Part shown: one piece after another, positions 26,001 through 38,800 of the stretch
Numbering within the stretch: the first letter of the stretch is position 1
Layout: each line of letters starts with the position of its first letter
Assembly: GCA_027574665.1 (NCBI GenBank)
Contig: CM050657.1
Coordinates: forward strand, 18,773,700-18,837,699
Length of the DNA stretch: 64,000 bases
Source: Rhynochetos jubatus
Lineage: Eukaryota; Chordata; Aves; Eurypygiformes; Rhynochetidae
Reading direction: 5' to 3'
Program-made: the position numbers and the translations under genes
The notes under the pieces: generated by a model
What the model was told of the DNA's origin: nothing
Database searches by the model: none
The model's input: the letters and a program-made list of their open reading frames with translations, nothing else

Positions 26001-27694
26001 TAATTATAAGGATGGAAAGAATAACTGATGAAGAAAGCGTACAAGAAATAATATGCACAGCTTGGCTAAATAATTACTAAATGGACTCATGATAATTGCA
26101 TACAAGGATTTCAAGGATGTAAACGTGAGTGAATTGCAAGGGGACTTTGCTAACATTAATGGGTAGAAGTAAAGCAGAAACAAGTTTCACTGTAATACTT
26201 TTCATTTTTTGTTTGTAAGCAATCAGGGGCTCTTCAAATTCCATGTGTCTTGCAGGTGAGTTTCCATTAAGATTATCAAAAAGTACAATTAAGCATATTT
26301 TCTTCTTTTAAAAGAAGACTACCTTGCAGTACAATAAATGGAATGTTATGACTCTAGGTTTGTTCTGTATTTTAATTAAAGGTTCAGAGAAAAAAATATA
26401 CACTTAATGATTGTATTCTGTATTGTCAATGTTTTCAATATTTTCAGTACGAAAATTAAGGCAAAAGAGGAAAGTAACAGTATAAATTATTGAAAAAAAT
26501 AGCATGGAGAATCTGGACTTGTAATTTTGAGATCCAACCCCAAACTCCTAACACATCCCTCAGTAAAGTTAAACAGAAAAGCTTTTTAAGCACTTGACAA
26601 GGGTATACACCCTTTCTAGAGCTGATAGAAATCCTTGTGTGCATGGCTGCACACAGCACTACGGAAGTGGTTACCAAGGCGAAGCAAAACAAATGATGTA
26701 TCAACAAAATCATCAGCTAATGATTTAATGGCTTGGTTAATAGTTAAATGGGCACAATTCATGGATTCCATTACATGGTTACACTACCAAGAAGTGGGCA
26801 GATATCTCCAAATGCTTCTTTCCTCTCTAAATGGTATGGATAAAATCCTGTTCTTTACAGTTGGAACAAGAGACAAGAGACCAACACTTAAGTCACAAAA
26901 CACAAACAAATTGGTGAATTTACAGACAGGTTGCTCTGGATAGCAAAACTACCATATTAAAAAAGTAGTTCACACATGAAAGTTCCATTAGGAGCTGTTA
27001 GGCATAAAGATAGTTGTGATAGATCTCTTTCTGATTCAGATATTTGTATCAGCCTTCAAAACCAAATCAATAAACAAATGATGGTCCAACTTATGCATAT
27101 TACTCCTCTTTCCCTTTGCTCCCCTTCTTTAGAGGCTCTCACATAGCCTAACTACCCTAGCTAAAGTTCTTGTTCTACTAAGCTTTTCAGGATTTTATAA
27201 ACATCAGTGAAGCCTGGCCTATCTCCTCAGCATGAAAAGGGGAATTGTTCTATTAAATCAGTGTCATGAAAATAAGAAAATCAAATCTGATTTCTTACAG
27301 GACAGGGTTCATAGTTCCACTAGTTAAGTGAGCATTAAGCAGAAAATGCTTAAGGAACAGATTTCTTCCTTTTAAAAGTTCATTGGAGTAGCACTAAACA
27401 AAATTAGTACCAAAATTAAGACAGAAGAAGCCCTCACTGATCTGAGTAACAGCTTCTGCTTATTGACCACCCCACAAAATCTAGTTATACCTAAATTAAA
27501 TTCACTAGTATAATGGTCCTGTTCCCCCTCAAGGCTGATACTGCACTGAAGAAATCTTAAAGGTGCCGGCGTTCATGTCAAGCTTGCTTGGAAAAACAGA
27601 ATAAAATACATTATCTCAGCTGTATATTTTTATGACAGATCAACAATTCCTTTATGGCAATGGCTGGAAGCTTTTTTCAGTTGCCACTAGAGAG

Positions 27695-27730
27695 AAAGGG
27701 TGTTAGCACCTCACCGGATCGACACCCTTT
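27695..27730. other. 9-bp inverted repeat with 18-nt loop
   Basis: Seen: AAAGGGTGT pairs perfectly with ACACCCTTT across a loop that holds TTAGCACC and CACCGGATCG, unusually CpG-bearing for this region. No run of T follows and no RNA family is recognised. It could be a cruciform or a regulatory dyad. Confidence 0.35.
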
Positions 27731-27757
27731 GAGAACCTGTGAAAGACAGGTAAACTC

Positions 27758-27839
27758 GTAGAATGATTCAAACTTGTACAGTTTTTGAAAATCATCTGGT
27801 TCAACATCATCAAAACAGGGCTGACTTCAAGTTGTATCT
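27758..27839 (-). mobile_element. CR1 LINE remnant
   Basis: Seen: GTAGAATGATTCA, then AAATCATCTGGTTCAACATC and AAACAGGGCTGACTTCAAGT. These correspond to the reversed CR1 segment that normally reads like ATCATCCAGTTCAACCCC and CAGGGCTAGCTTCAA. It is short and strongly diverged, so this is an old copy. Confidence 0.55.
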
Positions 27840-29014
27840 TTGAAGTTATACATTAGTAAAGAAAATCTGTTTCATGGTATGCTTATAAGTATAAGCCTCT
27901 TCCAATTACCGGTATTTCCAGTATTTGTAACCAAGAACAGATTGCATGGAAGTGCCTAAGAATTTTTATGATGTTTGGGAAAGGGAATGACCCCCTTGAG
28001 GTCAATTCTACAGTTTGTTGCCTTGATTCTTTAGCCCTTTCATACCTAGCACAAACATGAAAAAACATTTCTCTCAATGATATTTAAAGATTCTGCAAAG
28101 CAGCTTTTCACAGTATTTAGTAAGAAAGTACACATAGCGAGATTCATACATCACTGACACCAGCCATGAAGAACAAACTGCATTATTTGCCAAACATCAA
28201 TTTATAAAATATCATTTAGTTGTTTCTCTGCAAAACCCAAATTAATAAGTGTTATTGCATGAAATATTCATGAATATACATTACTACACAAACACTGCGC
28301 ACAACAGCTGTGAGTTGTTTACTAATTCTTGCTTTAAATCATAATGACATTATTTTGAGGAGGTGAATATTGCTGTTACTATGATTATAAGCGAGGATTA
28401 ATCAAGTAGCCAATGGAGTAAACAACTGCATTATCATCACTGGTATCACAAGATCTTGAAACCCACCAAAATTTTCATTAAAACAAGAATTAAAATTTCT
28501 AAAGCAGAAGAAATTTTCCTTTTGTTGTGTATGAAAGTAGAAGAGTTGGAAGAAAACAAAGGAGATTAAATGTCTCAAGGAATATTTTTTTCCAAACACA
28601 TTTCAATGCAAGCTCTGAGAACAGAAGAAAAATGACGTTTACAGCAGGAAGATAAGATGGAAGCATGAAAAGTGATGGGTTTGGGTTTTTCACCTTACAG
28701 AGACCTTTCACTTAAAAATGAAAGAAATTATACATTTTGTGCAAGACAATGTCTAGCTCTAAATTGCATAATTGTCAGCTAAGATTTACTGTTGTTTTCA
28801 TTTTGTTGATCTCTATACTAGAACATAAATACCTCTTCTAAATGAGGAGATCCACTACCAGAACTTGTACATACACTTAGATGAAAATAAAACTGTGCCT
28901 GTACTGAGTTACAAACAGAGCAAGAGTTTCACATGGTTTTTAAATTCTCTTTCCCTTCTCTTCCCTGTTTTTCCTTGACTGGAAGACTGAGAAGGCTTCA
29001 GGAAGGAAGCGTAC

Positions 29015-29113
29015 CTGTACCGATCATCCTATTCAGGGATTCTTGAATTTTGCATCTTTGTATTTGATCATTCCATGACAAATAAAACCTCAGTAACTGC
29101 CAAAGGATAGTTC
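29015..29113 (-). CDS. Weak candidate 99-nt internal exon
   Basis: Seen: minus-strand acceptor ACTGTCTCATCACAG, then 99 nt with one open frame, closed by CGGTACAG followed by the donor GTACGC. The peptide begins TILWQLLRFYLSWNDQIQRC and looks amphipathic and helical. Phase is 1 to 1, so it could splice directly to the membrane-helix exon at 20.7 kb, which starts in phase 1, giving an alanine codon at the join. A one-in-three phase match is weak evidence. The donor is less than ideal (GTACGC), and a second frame covering the upstream part reads through the acceptor. I call it mainly because of the phase and strand agreement. Confidence 0.18.
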
Positions 29114-30229
29114 CTGTGATGAGACAGTAACTACTGCATTGTAATGCCAGACCACATCCAGATCCTGGTGCAGGAAGATCCAAGCTTTAGAATATGGTGC
29201 TGGTAAAGAGTCTAACATTGAAGGAGAAGAAATTACAAGCAATCGAGATATAGCAGTCTGGCTGAAGACAATGCTAGACTCTGTGTGCAAGTAATTTTTC
29301 ATATAATTAAGAAGTTTAGGCTAGATTTGGAAGAATCCTATTTCTTAAGATTATGGGGAACTAAATGATGTTGAAGGCAAAGGTAGGATAATTTGCTTCT
29401 TTCTGAAAGCATCAGGAGTCCAGTTCCAGTCCCAGTTGCATTACAGTAATGACATTAAAGCCTTTATTATTCACTTCTGTAAGAGATGATTTCTCACATG
29501 AAGTGGAGGTCCAGTATCTTGCTCAACATTTGAGTTTAGATATGTGTGCAAACTATTGTTAAACATAAACAAGACCCCAATCCTACAACTGCACAATACT
29601 ATGAATTTGCAAAAGCATACACAAGTTCCCAAATTTTGTTTTGCAATCACACAAGCTTCAAAGTAAAATTAATAAACTACAGTTTTTCTAAATTAATTTG
29701 GAGAATAACTAACAGAAAATTCTGTTATTAAATGGCAAACACGTAGTCATCTTTATTTCTCCCTAAAATTTCTCTATCACCGTTCTATGCCAAAGCTGAT
29801 TGTGATATACTTCTGTTTATCTTCCACTATACTTCTGAAGGAGTTTTGGACGTCCGTTCTATGCTGGGGAAATGGGGATATCTGAGAAAGATATGCAGGT
29901 CCCAAAACATTGGCTCTTCAGAAATACCTGCCCTCAGGAACTGATTTTTAAATTTTATGTGGTAGGCATTTCCTCCTTCTGTTTTGTCCCATATAATTTT
30001 TTTCTGCTCTTCCAAAACACTGAGATTTTCACGGCCATAAAGTTTTTTTTTTTTTTTTCACTTCCATTATTAAAATACCAGAATTTTGACAGCTGTTAAA
30101 GGAATATTCATTAATAACACACATATTAGGGAAAACAATTAATATAATGCAATAAAGGGCATGAAATTAATCTTTAATAGAGTACAAATGAAAAGCATAC
30201 ATAAACTTTGATCTTCTGCCATGAAGTAT

Positions 30230-30720
30230 TCTGCAGGAATGGATTTGATTTTATTTGTTATCATAAACAATGTGTTTACATGTCACGCATATTTTAGGCA
30301 AGAAACTTCTAATAAATCTTTCACTTAAGAAATCTGTAACTATGCATGGTAATCCTATACATGCAAGATGACTTTTATCAACTCTAATTGTTCATTGATA
30401 ACACATCTGATTATTTGCCCCAAGGCAATATTATAAATTCTAAGTTGTTTTTTCACGGTTGTAATTACCATATGTTTTCATTAATCTGATTCTGTTAGCT
30501 CACCCTTTGCTTAGTGATCTTAGTGTCAATCAATTATTCTGCCAGCACATGCATCAAACCAATTAGAATGGATTTGGGAAACTGGAAAAGTAATTTTAAT
30601 GTTATGAGGAATTGTTTCAACAATACGAGTCACAAAATCTGCTTCTTAAATGAGAACACGCCTGTGTTTCCAAGGGCTTGTAATTTATTCATCTGCACAA
30701 CGTCCAGTATTTCCCTGTCC
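30230..30720. promoter_or_regulatory. Conserved-non-coding-element-like block, forkhead/HOX words
   Basis: Seen: TGTGTTTACATG (forkhead-type), GTCAATCAATTATT (PBX/HOX-type), TTGTAATTACC, TTAATCTGATT and CAATTAGAATGG in about 490 bp of repeat-free AT-rich DNA with no convincing exon. The assignment is inferred from word content. Confidence 0.25.
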
Positions 30721-33700
30721 CTTCTTTAAAAAAAAGAATGTATGCACATAGATACCTATGAAAAGTATTGGTTAAACCCAGTATTTTCTTTTACATTTCA
30801 AATGTGTCAGGGTAAAGGAAAAGTTGCTCTGAAGCAGCTACACACTTGATGGTGTTTCTTAGCAACAACTTCTCAGGAGAAGTTTGCAAGGCACCACAAA
30901 TAGGATTCAGGCAGTCCTTTGTAGTTCCCTAATTCAGCTCCTTGCCTCTAATAAACATGACTCTGAATCTCTTTTGTTTATGAATAGCATATTTAATCCA
31001 AAAGAGTCTAGGCACCAAAGATTAATTTATGGTTAATAAACACATAGAAAATTACTACAGTAATTTTGGTTATGTAAGACAGTCCCAACAAAAATATGAA
31101 CAAATTCTGCATGTAAAGACTGTCGTTTCAAAAAAAAAAAAAAAAAAATTTAAAAGGCAGCCTGTATTGAACACAGGAGTGGAAACTAAGTTGTAGTTGT
31201 CATGGGATAGTAAATGTACTGTTTATTTTTAACTTACTTTAACAAATGCCTATACGTAATTTCTGTTTCAGCAGAATTATAGAACTTGAGGATTATAAAT
31301 CCCAATGTTGAAACTATGAAGCACAGTTAAACAATAATTTTTTACATTTTTTTGCCATTTACTTTGTTTATCATATTTAGTTGAGGCAAAATAAACTTTT
31401 TTAGTTATTGGCTTTTATTGTAAAAACTTTTCCACATTGTATTCCGTATACTGAAGTTGGCAAAGTTCACCATCTGGCTACAAAATAGATCCTACATGTT
31501 ACTCACTTAACAAATTTCATTACAGTTGAAGTACAGCCTGAACATCACAGAAATCGGAGCAGGCACATTTTAACAAGGAGCTTGTTAAAGGCATTTGCTA
31601 TGACAGCATAGGTAACAAACTCACTGTGCTTCCAAAGCACTGTTGATAGAAAGCAGAATAATATGAATCAACACTAAAAATAAAAATGACTACTCATATA
31701 GCATCATTATTTTGTTAATTTCATTAAATTTAACTCAGGAAATATATTTTTCATTGGACAATAGCCTCATCCTCATAGTATTAATTAGTAACTATATGGA
31801 ATGCCCTCTGTGTTCTTCAGCAGAAGAACATTAATAAGGTATTTGAGTGAGGAAATACAACTTAGACTGTAAACATTTTTGGGAAATATATTGGCTCATA
31901 GTATCTTTCTGGATCACAACCGGAACCATCAAGCACTTGTGCTTCTGTAACTAAGAAAAATATGCGCTTGTCAAATCTAGAGGCTTCTAAAATATCCTGA
32001 GGCCCTATGAGCTAGCTAAAGGGCTGCTCCAGTCTAGTGAATCCCTTGAATAATGCCAGAAAAACAAGTGGCTGATATACCTCCAGAGCTTCATTTGGGA
32101 AAGCATCACCGTACAGCTGTTCATTTGGGCAGGCTGCAAATTAAGACATCTCAGAGTATCTCATCAGCTCCTAGAGTCATCCAACAGCCTATTTTGGTGG
32201 CTGATAAAGATTTAAGTATTTCCCATCCAAGTGAATATAAACTGAAAGGAATTTGTGAGCCTTCTTGCCAACTTAAGATTTTGCTTGGTGCTTTTATTAT
32301 TGCACATAAGTGGTTTTTTTATACTTGGATCATCTCTGTTTGGAACATATCCTAATTTACATAAAAGCACACAGGGTCCATTACCGAATAAGGATTTCCA
32401 CCTCAGCCACGGCTTTTACTCTGTCTTGTCTCACAGGGAGGGAACCCAAGTGCTAGGAAGATCACAAAGCAACAGTCAGTGGCTTTTAGAATCAATTTAT
32501 TTTGAGAATTGCCTAAATTAGGTGGATAAAGTTTAGAAGGTTTCATTTCACAATGAAGTGTGGAATTCTTTTGGACTTTTTTTTCATTTCCAGAGGAAAG
32601 CAAAGTGCAACTTTTGATTAGCTCAAAAGTTACTTCATGTCTTGATGACAACAGTATCTTTTCTGAACTATATGAGTTTATCCAAAAATGGTCATAAAAT
32701 GAAGAAAAAATGATTGAGGATCCAGCCCTAAGGAGGTGCAGGCTCCTCTCCAGCAGGGCTGGTCTTCATTATTCTTTAAATCTTAAATTTGCCAAGCCAA
32801 TTCTCACGCTTGTTTCTCATGTCTGATAAATGGATACACAGCTCTTGCCAAACATCTATATAATCAACAATTTAAATGCAACATAGTAAATATTAAAAAT
32901 TCAGCCTTCTAATCCTATTATTTAAAAAACAGAATGCATCTCAAATGGTCTGAAATATAATTTCCATGCTAAAGAGTGAACATCTATAACTGTTATTTAT
33001 ATTTCTACATTAGCCAACATCCCTCTTTACATTCCTGACTTCAACACAGGCCATAAGTACATTTATAATTACAGCTCCCATTCATGCAAATGGCAGTTAT
33101 GCCTCGGTATTTATCAATGGAAACGCTAGAGAATTCTAAGTGGAGCATGACACATCCAAAATCATTAAAAAACCACTCTATCAACAGTTGACATACAGTA
33201 ACACACCGAACAGAGCTAAATGTTTGTCTCTGGAGATTTTGTGCATTAGCTTAAAAAGTGATTGATAATGCCAGAATTAGTGATGGATTTGTCTGTGGTT
33301 TGCTGTTGCCTGTTTATCCAAGATGCATTACTGGAAATAATCTCCCTGCGAAATAAACATCCGAATATAAAAACAAGCTTAATTAGAAACTCAATCCAAG
33401 CAAGCCATTTACCCAATCAAAGAGAAAAATGGAGAATTTTTTTTTTTTTTTTAACAAAAAAAGTCCTACCAGGTTGCCTTTTACAGAGATACATGTTTCT
33501 GTGTCAGACTACACAGGTTATGTCTAACCTAACAGACATTCATCTTCACAAACATTTGCACAGAAAAGACATATACTGACAGCCACTGCCCTTAAAACAA
33601 TGGTTTAAGCTAGGGTGAAACATGTCAAAAAGCCAAGATAAAAAAATACAGTCACAGTTCACGTGGTGCTACCACATTGGTTTAGACAGCTAAAGCCTTC

Positions 33701-34280
33701 CTGCATTAGGCTGCTTCCAAAAGGTTCAATCCCATAAATTCTTTAAACTATGCCTACGGTACAGACCAGGGTGGGACTGTTTGCCAAAGGCTGAAATTCT
33801 GTTTAAGAGTTCTCTCTGAACTCACCAGCATCTTTATCTACAACACACATATGAAGTGGAAGTGGCAGTGTAGTACAGAAGTCCTCAGAGGATTATACTG
33901 ATTTCCTTGCTAAACCCCCAGTCAGGAGTGTCGTGGCTTACATATGTGTTTTTATAGTAGCTGCTATAGTGATTAACCAACAATGAACTTTTAAAACATA
34001 ATAATGACTTCACAAGTTCCTTGGCTTCTTTTAATCTGTTTAGACATGGTACCTGAACCAGCTTTAACCGAACTCTTTTAGGTAGCAAATCAATGATGAT
34101 GATGTAGCACAAGTTGGCCAGCTAATTAAGCTCACGTTTCACAGTGTTTTTCCACAATTTTACATGAAACTTCAGTTGTTCCACCATTACTACCATCACT
34201 CATAAATAATGCAGACATATATTGACATATGCCACAATCACATCTTCAATAATACTCAAATATATCCTGGCACACTTGCC

Positions 34281-34342
34281 GTCTTAGACTTTAAGTTCTT
34301 TATAACAGGGGCCTCTTTGTGTTGAGTGAAATCATGGGGCAT
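34281..34342 (+). mobile_element. Possible L2/MIR-type retroposon tail relic
   Basis: Seen: TAGACTTTAAGTTCTTTATA then ACAGGGGCCTCTTTGTG and, 20 bp on, ATGGGGCATT. This parallels the common amniote retroposon tail 'agactgtaagctctttggggcagggac ... caatgggg'. About 60 diverged bases, family uncertain. Confidence 0.4.
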
Positions 34343-34570
34343 TAAAAACCAAACAAACCAGAATTCTCAGTTTAATCTACTTCTATTTGTTCCATGCCTA
34401 CATTTAAATTCTTTTCAGCATCATAACCTCTTGCTGAAACTTCCTAACTTATAGATGTTGCACACTGTCACAGTGTGGCTCTAAAATTTTAAGATATACA
34501 CAGGAGGATAAATATTTTCCTTTCTTTAACAACATTCTTAACAATTTCAGTACCTAAGGAACTTTCTAAG

Positions 34571-34615
34571 GTAGGGGAGGGGACAGGGGGAAGCTTCTGT
34601 TCCCCCCTCCGCGAT
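34571..34615 (+). other. G-run cluster facing a C-run, hairpin or quadruplex potential
   Basis: Seen: GGGG, GGGG and GGGGG within 17 bp (34574-34590), followed about 12 bp later by CCCCCC and CTCC. The two sides can pair in part, so a G/C-rich hairpin competes with a quadruplex. Confidence 0.5.
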
Positions 34616-35439
34616 GCTGTATAAGTCCAAAATACCCTCAATGAATACACATGAGCATAGCATTAAATCAAAAAAAAAAGAATAGCTTCTCTGTGGAGAA
34701 AAAGTTAACCTGGGGCTTCCACATGATACTGTGGAAAAAGCAGAGTATATAAATATCTCAAAAGGAAAGATATGCATGGTAGTTTTAATCATGCACACAG
34801 AAACTAACTCAACTGAGCAGATCACCTATACTAAGATAGGAAAATAATTAATTGGTGATGCACTTATCATTCTAAAAGACCAGATTTCAAAGCTAAAAAG
34901 AGAATTTTTAAAATTAAAATTTGTAAGTTCATAACATTCAAAATCTTGTACTATATTTATGAATTACTACCTTTTACTTGTACAGTAGCACAGCAAATGC
35001 ATATAGGTATGAAAACTGAAACCTGAAAGGTATATTAGACTTACTCTGCATATCTTCCAATAAAGAGATATTTTGTATAACATGTCACATAGTCTTTGCC
35101 ATCATCATCATCCTATAGAGCCACATTTGCAGGCTAGCAATATCTTTTCATGGTGCTCTGATTTTATAGTTGCTTTCAATTGTTTCTCCCATTAAAATTA
35201 GAGTTCAAAATATTAATTTACGTAATCTGAGCCATGGAATGACTTCAACTAAACTAATTAGCATAACCTTCTCAGATGTCATCCATATTCATTTTGCAGA
35301 TTGTGGCAATGCTTAATGGCAGAACTAGAACTGATGAAGCCTTAAGCCGTTTCAGTGCTACACTTCATAAACCTGTGAATTCAGCAAATCTTACCGTTGC
35401 CACCTACAGCAAGCACTGTGTATAATGTTAAGAAACTGC

Positions 35440-35820
35440 TGTAAACTTCACTAAAGCCATCAATGGATTTGTGCACTTAGTCACAGCAAAGATTAGAAAT
35501 AACATCACTGGTGTCCATGCAGCACCCTTCCCTCAGCTGGAGGCTCCCCTTGGCTGGTGGAAGTGGAGCAGTTATGTCCTCGAGGAGGTGATGTACACAG
35601 GTCGAGAACATGCATGGCAGCATGCCCAGACAGTGCTACTGTGCAGAGAGCACAGCTTTGTATCTTCGGTCACAGCACATGTTTCAGGAATCACCAAGAA
35701 GTGACAGAGTCAAAGGTGCAGAGGCCCATGACCCACACAAAAGCTCACGTAACGTTAGCTGAAGATGCTGCCTGGGCTTTTACACTCCTCATGAGGCAAC
35801 ACAGTGAAACCTAAGCCAAG
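35440..35820 (+). other. Unexplained GC-elevated block
   Basis: Seen: GC rises to about 50 % over roughly 380 bp, with several CpGs (CCTCGAGG, GGTCGAG, TTCGGTC, CACGTAACGTT). Two overlapping plus frames of 77 and 85 codons cross it, but their first in-frame codons are GTG, not ATG, and neither peptide is familiar. Possible origins are an old retrocopy, a terminal or untranslated exon, or an unrecognised repeat. Confidence 0.25.
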
Positions 35821-38800
35821 CTGGAGATTGGGAGATAGGTAGTTATCAAAATATCAGAGGTTACTTTTGGAAAATCAGTTTTATTAGCAATCTTATCCAG
35901 TCCTGGGACTAGCAAATATGGGGCCATTCAGGACTACTACTGACAAGTGTGTCTGTGTGAAATGAATGGGGAAGAAGCTATTATATGCCTGATCTTAAGC
36001 TAGATGCATCTTCCTGAGTGGTGCTAGAGAACAACTTGAATTCCCATATGAAATTATGTATTCTCATTAAATACAAACCATGAGTTACAAATTTAATATT
36101 TCTTATTATTAATATAAATATTCTGATGAGCAAATTCTGAAAGACTTCAATCATACTCCTAATCCTTTTGGCCTTGAGGACACTAGACTAGAAAGAAATG
36201 CCTGATAGTACTTCTTAGGATCACTTTTTCCCCTGACTAGCTTCTCATACACTTATCTTCAGCCATCCACGGACACATATTGGTTAACATGATCCACTGG
36301 CTACAAACCTTATACAATATTTACACCTTTTAAAAATTACAGTCACATTGTTTCTCCGTTGCAATACTTCACACACAACTTCTTCAAATATTAACTTTGC
36401 ACGAATTTCAAGAAAATATAGCCTGGCTTCATTAATGTTTATAGGGTTATTTGAAGGGGGAATATCCTTTACAAACAATTCACATACACATAGATGTCAC
36501 TGAGAAACATGGTTTATTGTTATTTTAATCCTTTCACATATGAAAGGACCCAAATTCCTGTTAAATACGTTAACCCACTCTTGTATATGCATAGTCCAAA
36601 CACCATTACAGAAACCAGCAATTTATCCAGGAGCCCTCAGGCTCTAATCCTGCTTCTATACCTTTCTAGACATTAGTGATACAAAACGTGAATATAATTA
36701 ACAGGCAGAAAAGCCTTTCCACTGGACACAAATGCCTCTGGCTTGCAGGACAAATAGCACAAACAGCAGCCTTCCTCTTGGTGATTTTTAATTGGAATTT
36801 TAATAAAGGCTCTACCACACTGGAGCAAACTGCCGTTAGCACAGCTCTGACTCTTCTAATCAAATTCCTTGGTGATCATTCTTGGGACTGACTGGAATAC
36901 AGAAAGTTATTTTAGCAATGTTTATACTTTCTCTGATTTATAATTAAAAATTTTACTCAAGTAAAAATACCAAAAAATTGTAATATCCTTGTATATATTA
37001 TATTGGATGGCTCAGGCTATTGGGTCAGACCAGGTTTTCATATTTCCATTCCAGCAGCACCCAGCAACTCTAATAACTGGATTTCCCAGATAAGTGCCAA
37101 ACAGGCTCATCGTACACCACTCTTCAACACACATTTTGCTGTCAACATGAAGCTGCCAGTTCCTGCAGAATTTCAGTGCATTAATACCTTTTGATAAAAA
37201 TTTCTCCTTTATCTCATAAATGATTGTAATAGCAACAGATTGCAATGAATTCAAATAACTAGACTTCACTCTTCTTTGAAATCCTCTTCACCCACTTATC
37301 AATTTAATTTCATTTCTAAAAGGAAACATAGCAGGCACTACACTAATATTTTAAAGTTCACACATTGCATTTCCTGTCTCAACCTGAATCCAAGAGGCAG
37401 GAAAAAAAAAAAAGAAAATCTTAATTGTTCTGTAAAATTTAGAATATGCATGTAGACTTCTTATATCATGCAAATCAAAGTACATCATATTATTTCATTG
37501 AAGATTCTTAAAAGTTTCAGCTAGATATAAGTATGTGTTTGTCACTGGTTTGCATACAACAAGCACTTGGGTCAAACATCATTTCATACCTCTGCAAATT
37601 AAAACCTCTCAGTAAATGGATGGCTAATATCCTTCAACAGCATGAGATGGAATGTATTAGATCCCTTTCTTCAATGGCACAGTGAACCAGGTAATTGATA
37701 CAGTAATGCAAAACATTATTAATGCTATTGCCTCTGCTAATTCCAAAGCTAGCATGTAGTCTTTTAAATCCACTGTGACAATTTCTGTTACTTCTCCCCA
37801 CTCTTGTTGCTGTGCTTCAGAATTCTGCATCAGAAACTTCCATTTTCCTGACATTTATTTCAGTGAAGACAGACATGTAAATTCTGAAATATACCAGTCA
37901 AACTTTTTCAAAACTAAGAAGGAAGCTAGAAGTTTCACTCCAAGTAATCTATCCATGGTCCACCAGTTACTTAAGATTATGAATCTTAAGGTTATTAGTA
38001 TTGAATCTAACATTTTTATCACATAATTATGTATCTAATATGTCCTTTTGAAAGGACAGTTCCTCAAACTGTCCTTTGACCCAGTTGTACTTAAAAAAAA
38101 AAACCAAGTGACTAGTTTAAACATAATGTCTGCTCATTCTCTGTTTCTGATTATCTCCATCCAGTTTTCAAGAATGGCATTAAATCCACACATTTCACCA
38201 AAGTGTTATGTTTTGCAGGAGGAGGGTAGGCAGGGTTGGGGGAACACAGTCGAGCCATGCCCCCTCTGCATCATCAGCCAGCTGGGCTTCTACTGATTCT
38301 GCAGTAATTTTCCTTTCCTATTTTGTAAGGAGAGATGAACCAGGAGACATGATATGTAGTTTAAATGAGGTGTTGAGCAACTCGTAGGAGGGAAGCAAGT
38401 TCAAAAGAATGTTGTCTATGTGGTTTTCAGGATGGCGATTGTAAAACTGGCCTCAGCAGTAATGAAGGGCTGAGGTGCTTATGCCTTGCATCCCACAGAG
38501 TACTCAAACATGTCTCAGTTTCATCACTTAGACATTATTGCAGCAAGGGAGGTTAAAAATAGCACACCAAACAAAAATAACATGCACAGGAAGACTTGAT
38601 TTATGAAAACTATGTTCAGAACTGATGAGAAGGAACTTCAGGACATTGTGACTTAGATACTAACTTGAACTGTCAGAAACTACAGAATAATAAGTCAACT
38701 AAAACTGCTTTCAATTCCCCTGTTCTCTTTGTGCAAGACAAACGGCCACCTAAATGAGCACCATCTCCGGCAGACTGTGCTGACTTTGGGATCTCAGTAT

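Larger units (their letters stand above)
20906..27757. other. Anonymous DNA flanking the membrane-helix exon candidate
   Basis: Unique AT-rich sequence containing the G19 run. Consensus-like minus donors at about 22.97 and 23.16 kb close short open segments, but similar signals occur on the opposite strand at the same place, so I do not call exons. A minus frame at 23800-24087 has a vaguely fibronectin-III-like spacing (MTWK, then LTGIFPGIQYSYKL) without usable splice sites. Confidence 0.5.

Noticed and set aside
33721-33733. tRNA B-box-like word GGTTCAATCCC
   Set aside because: No A box or cloverleaf upstream.
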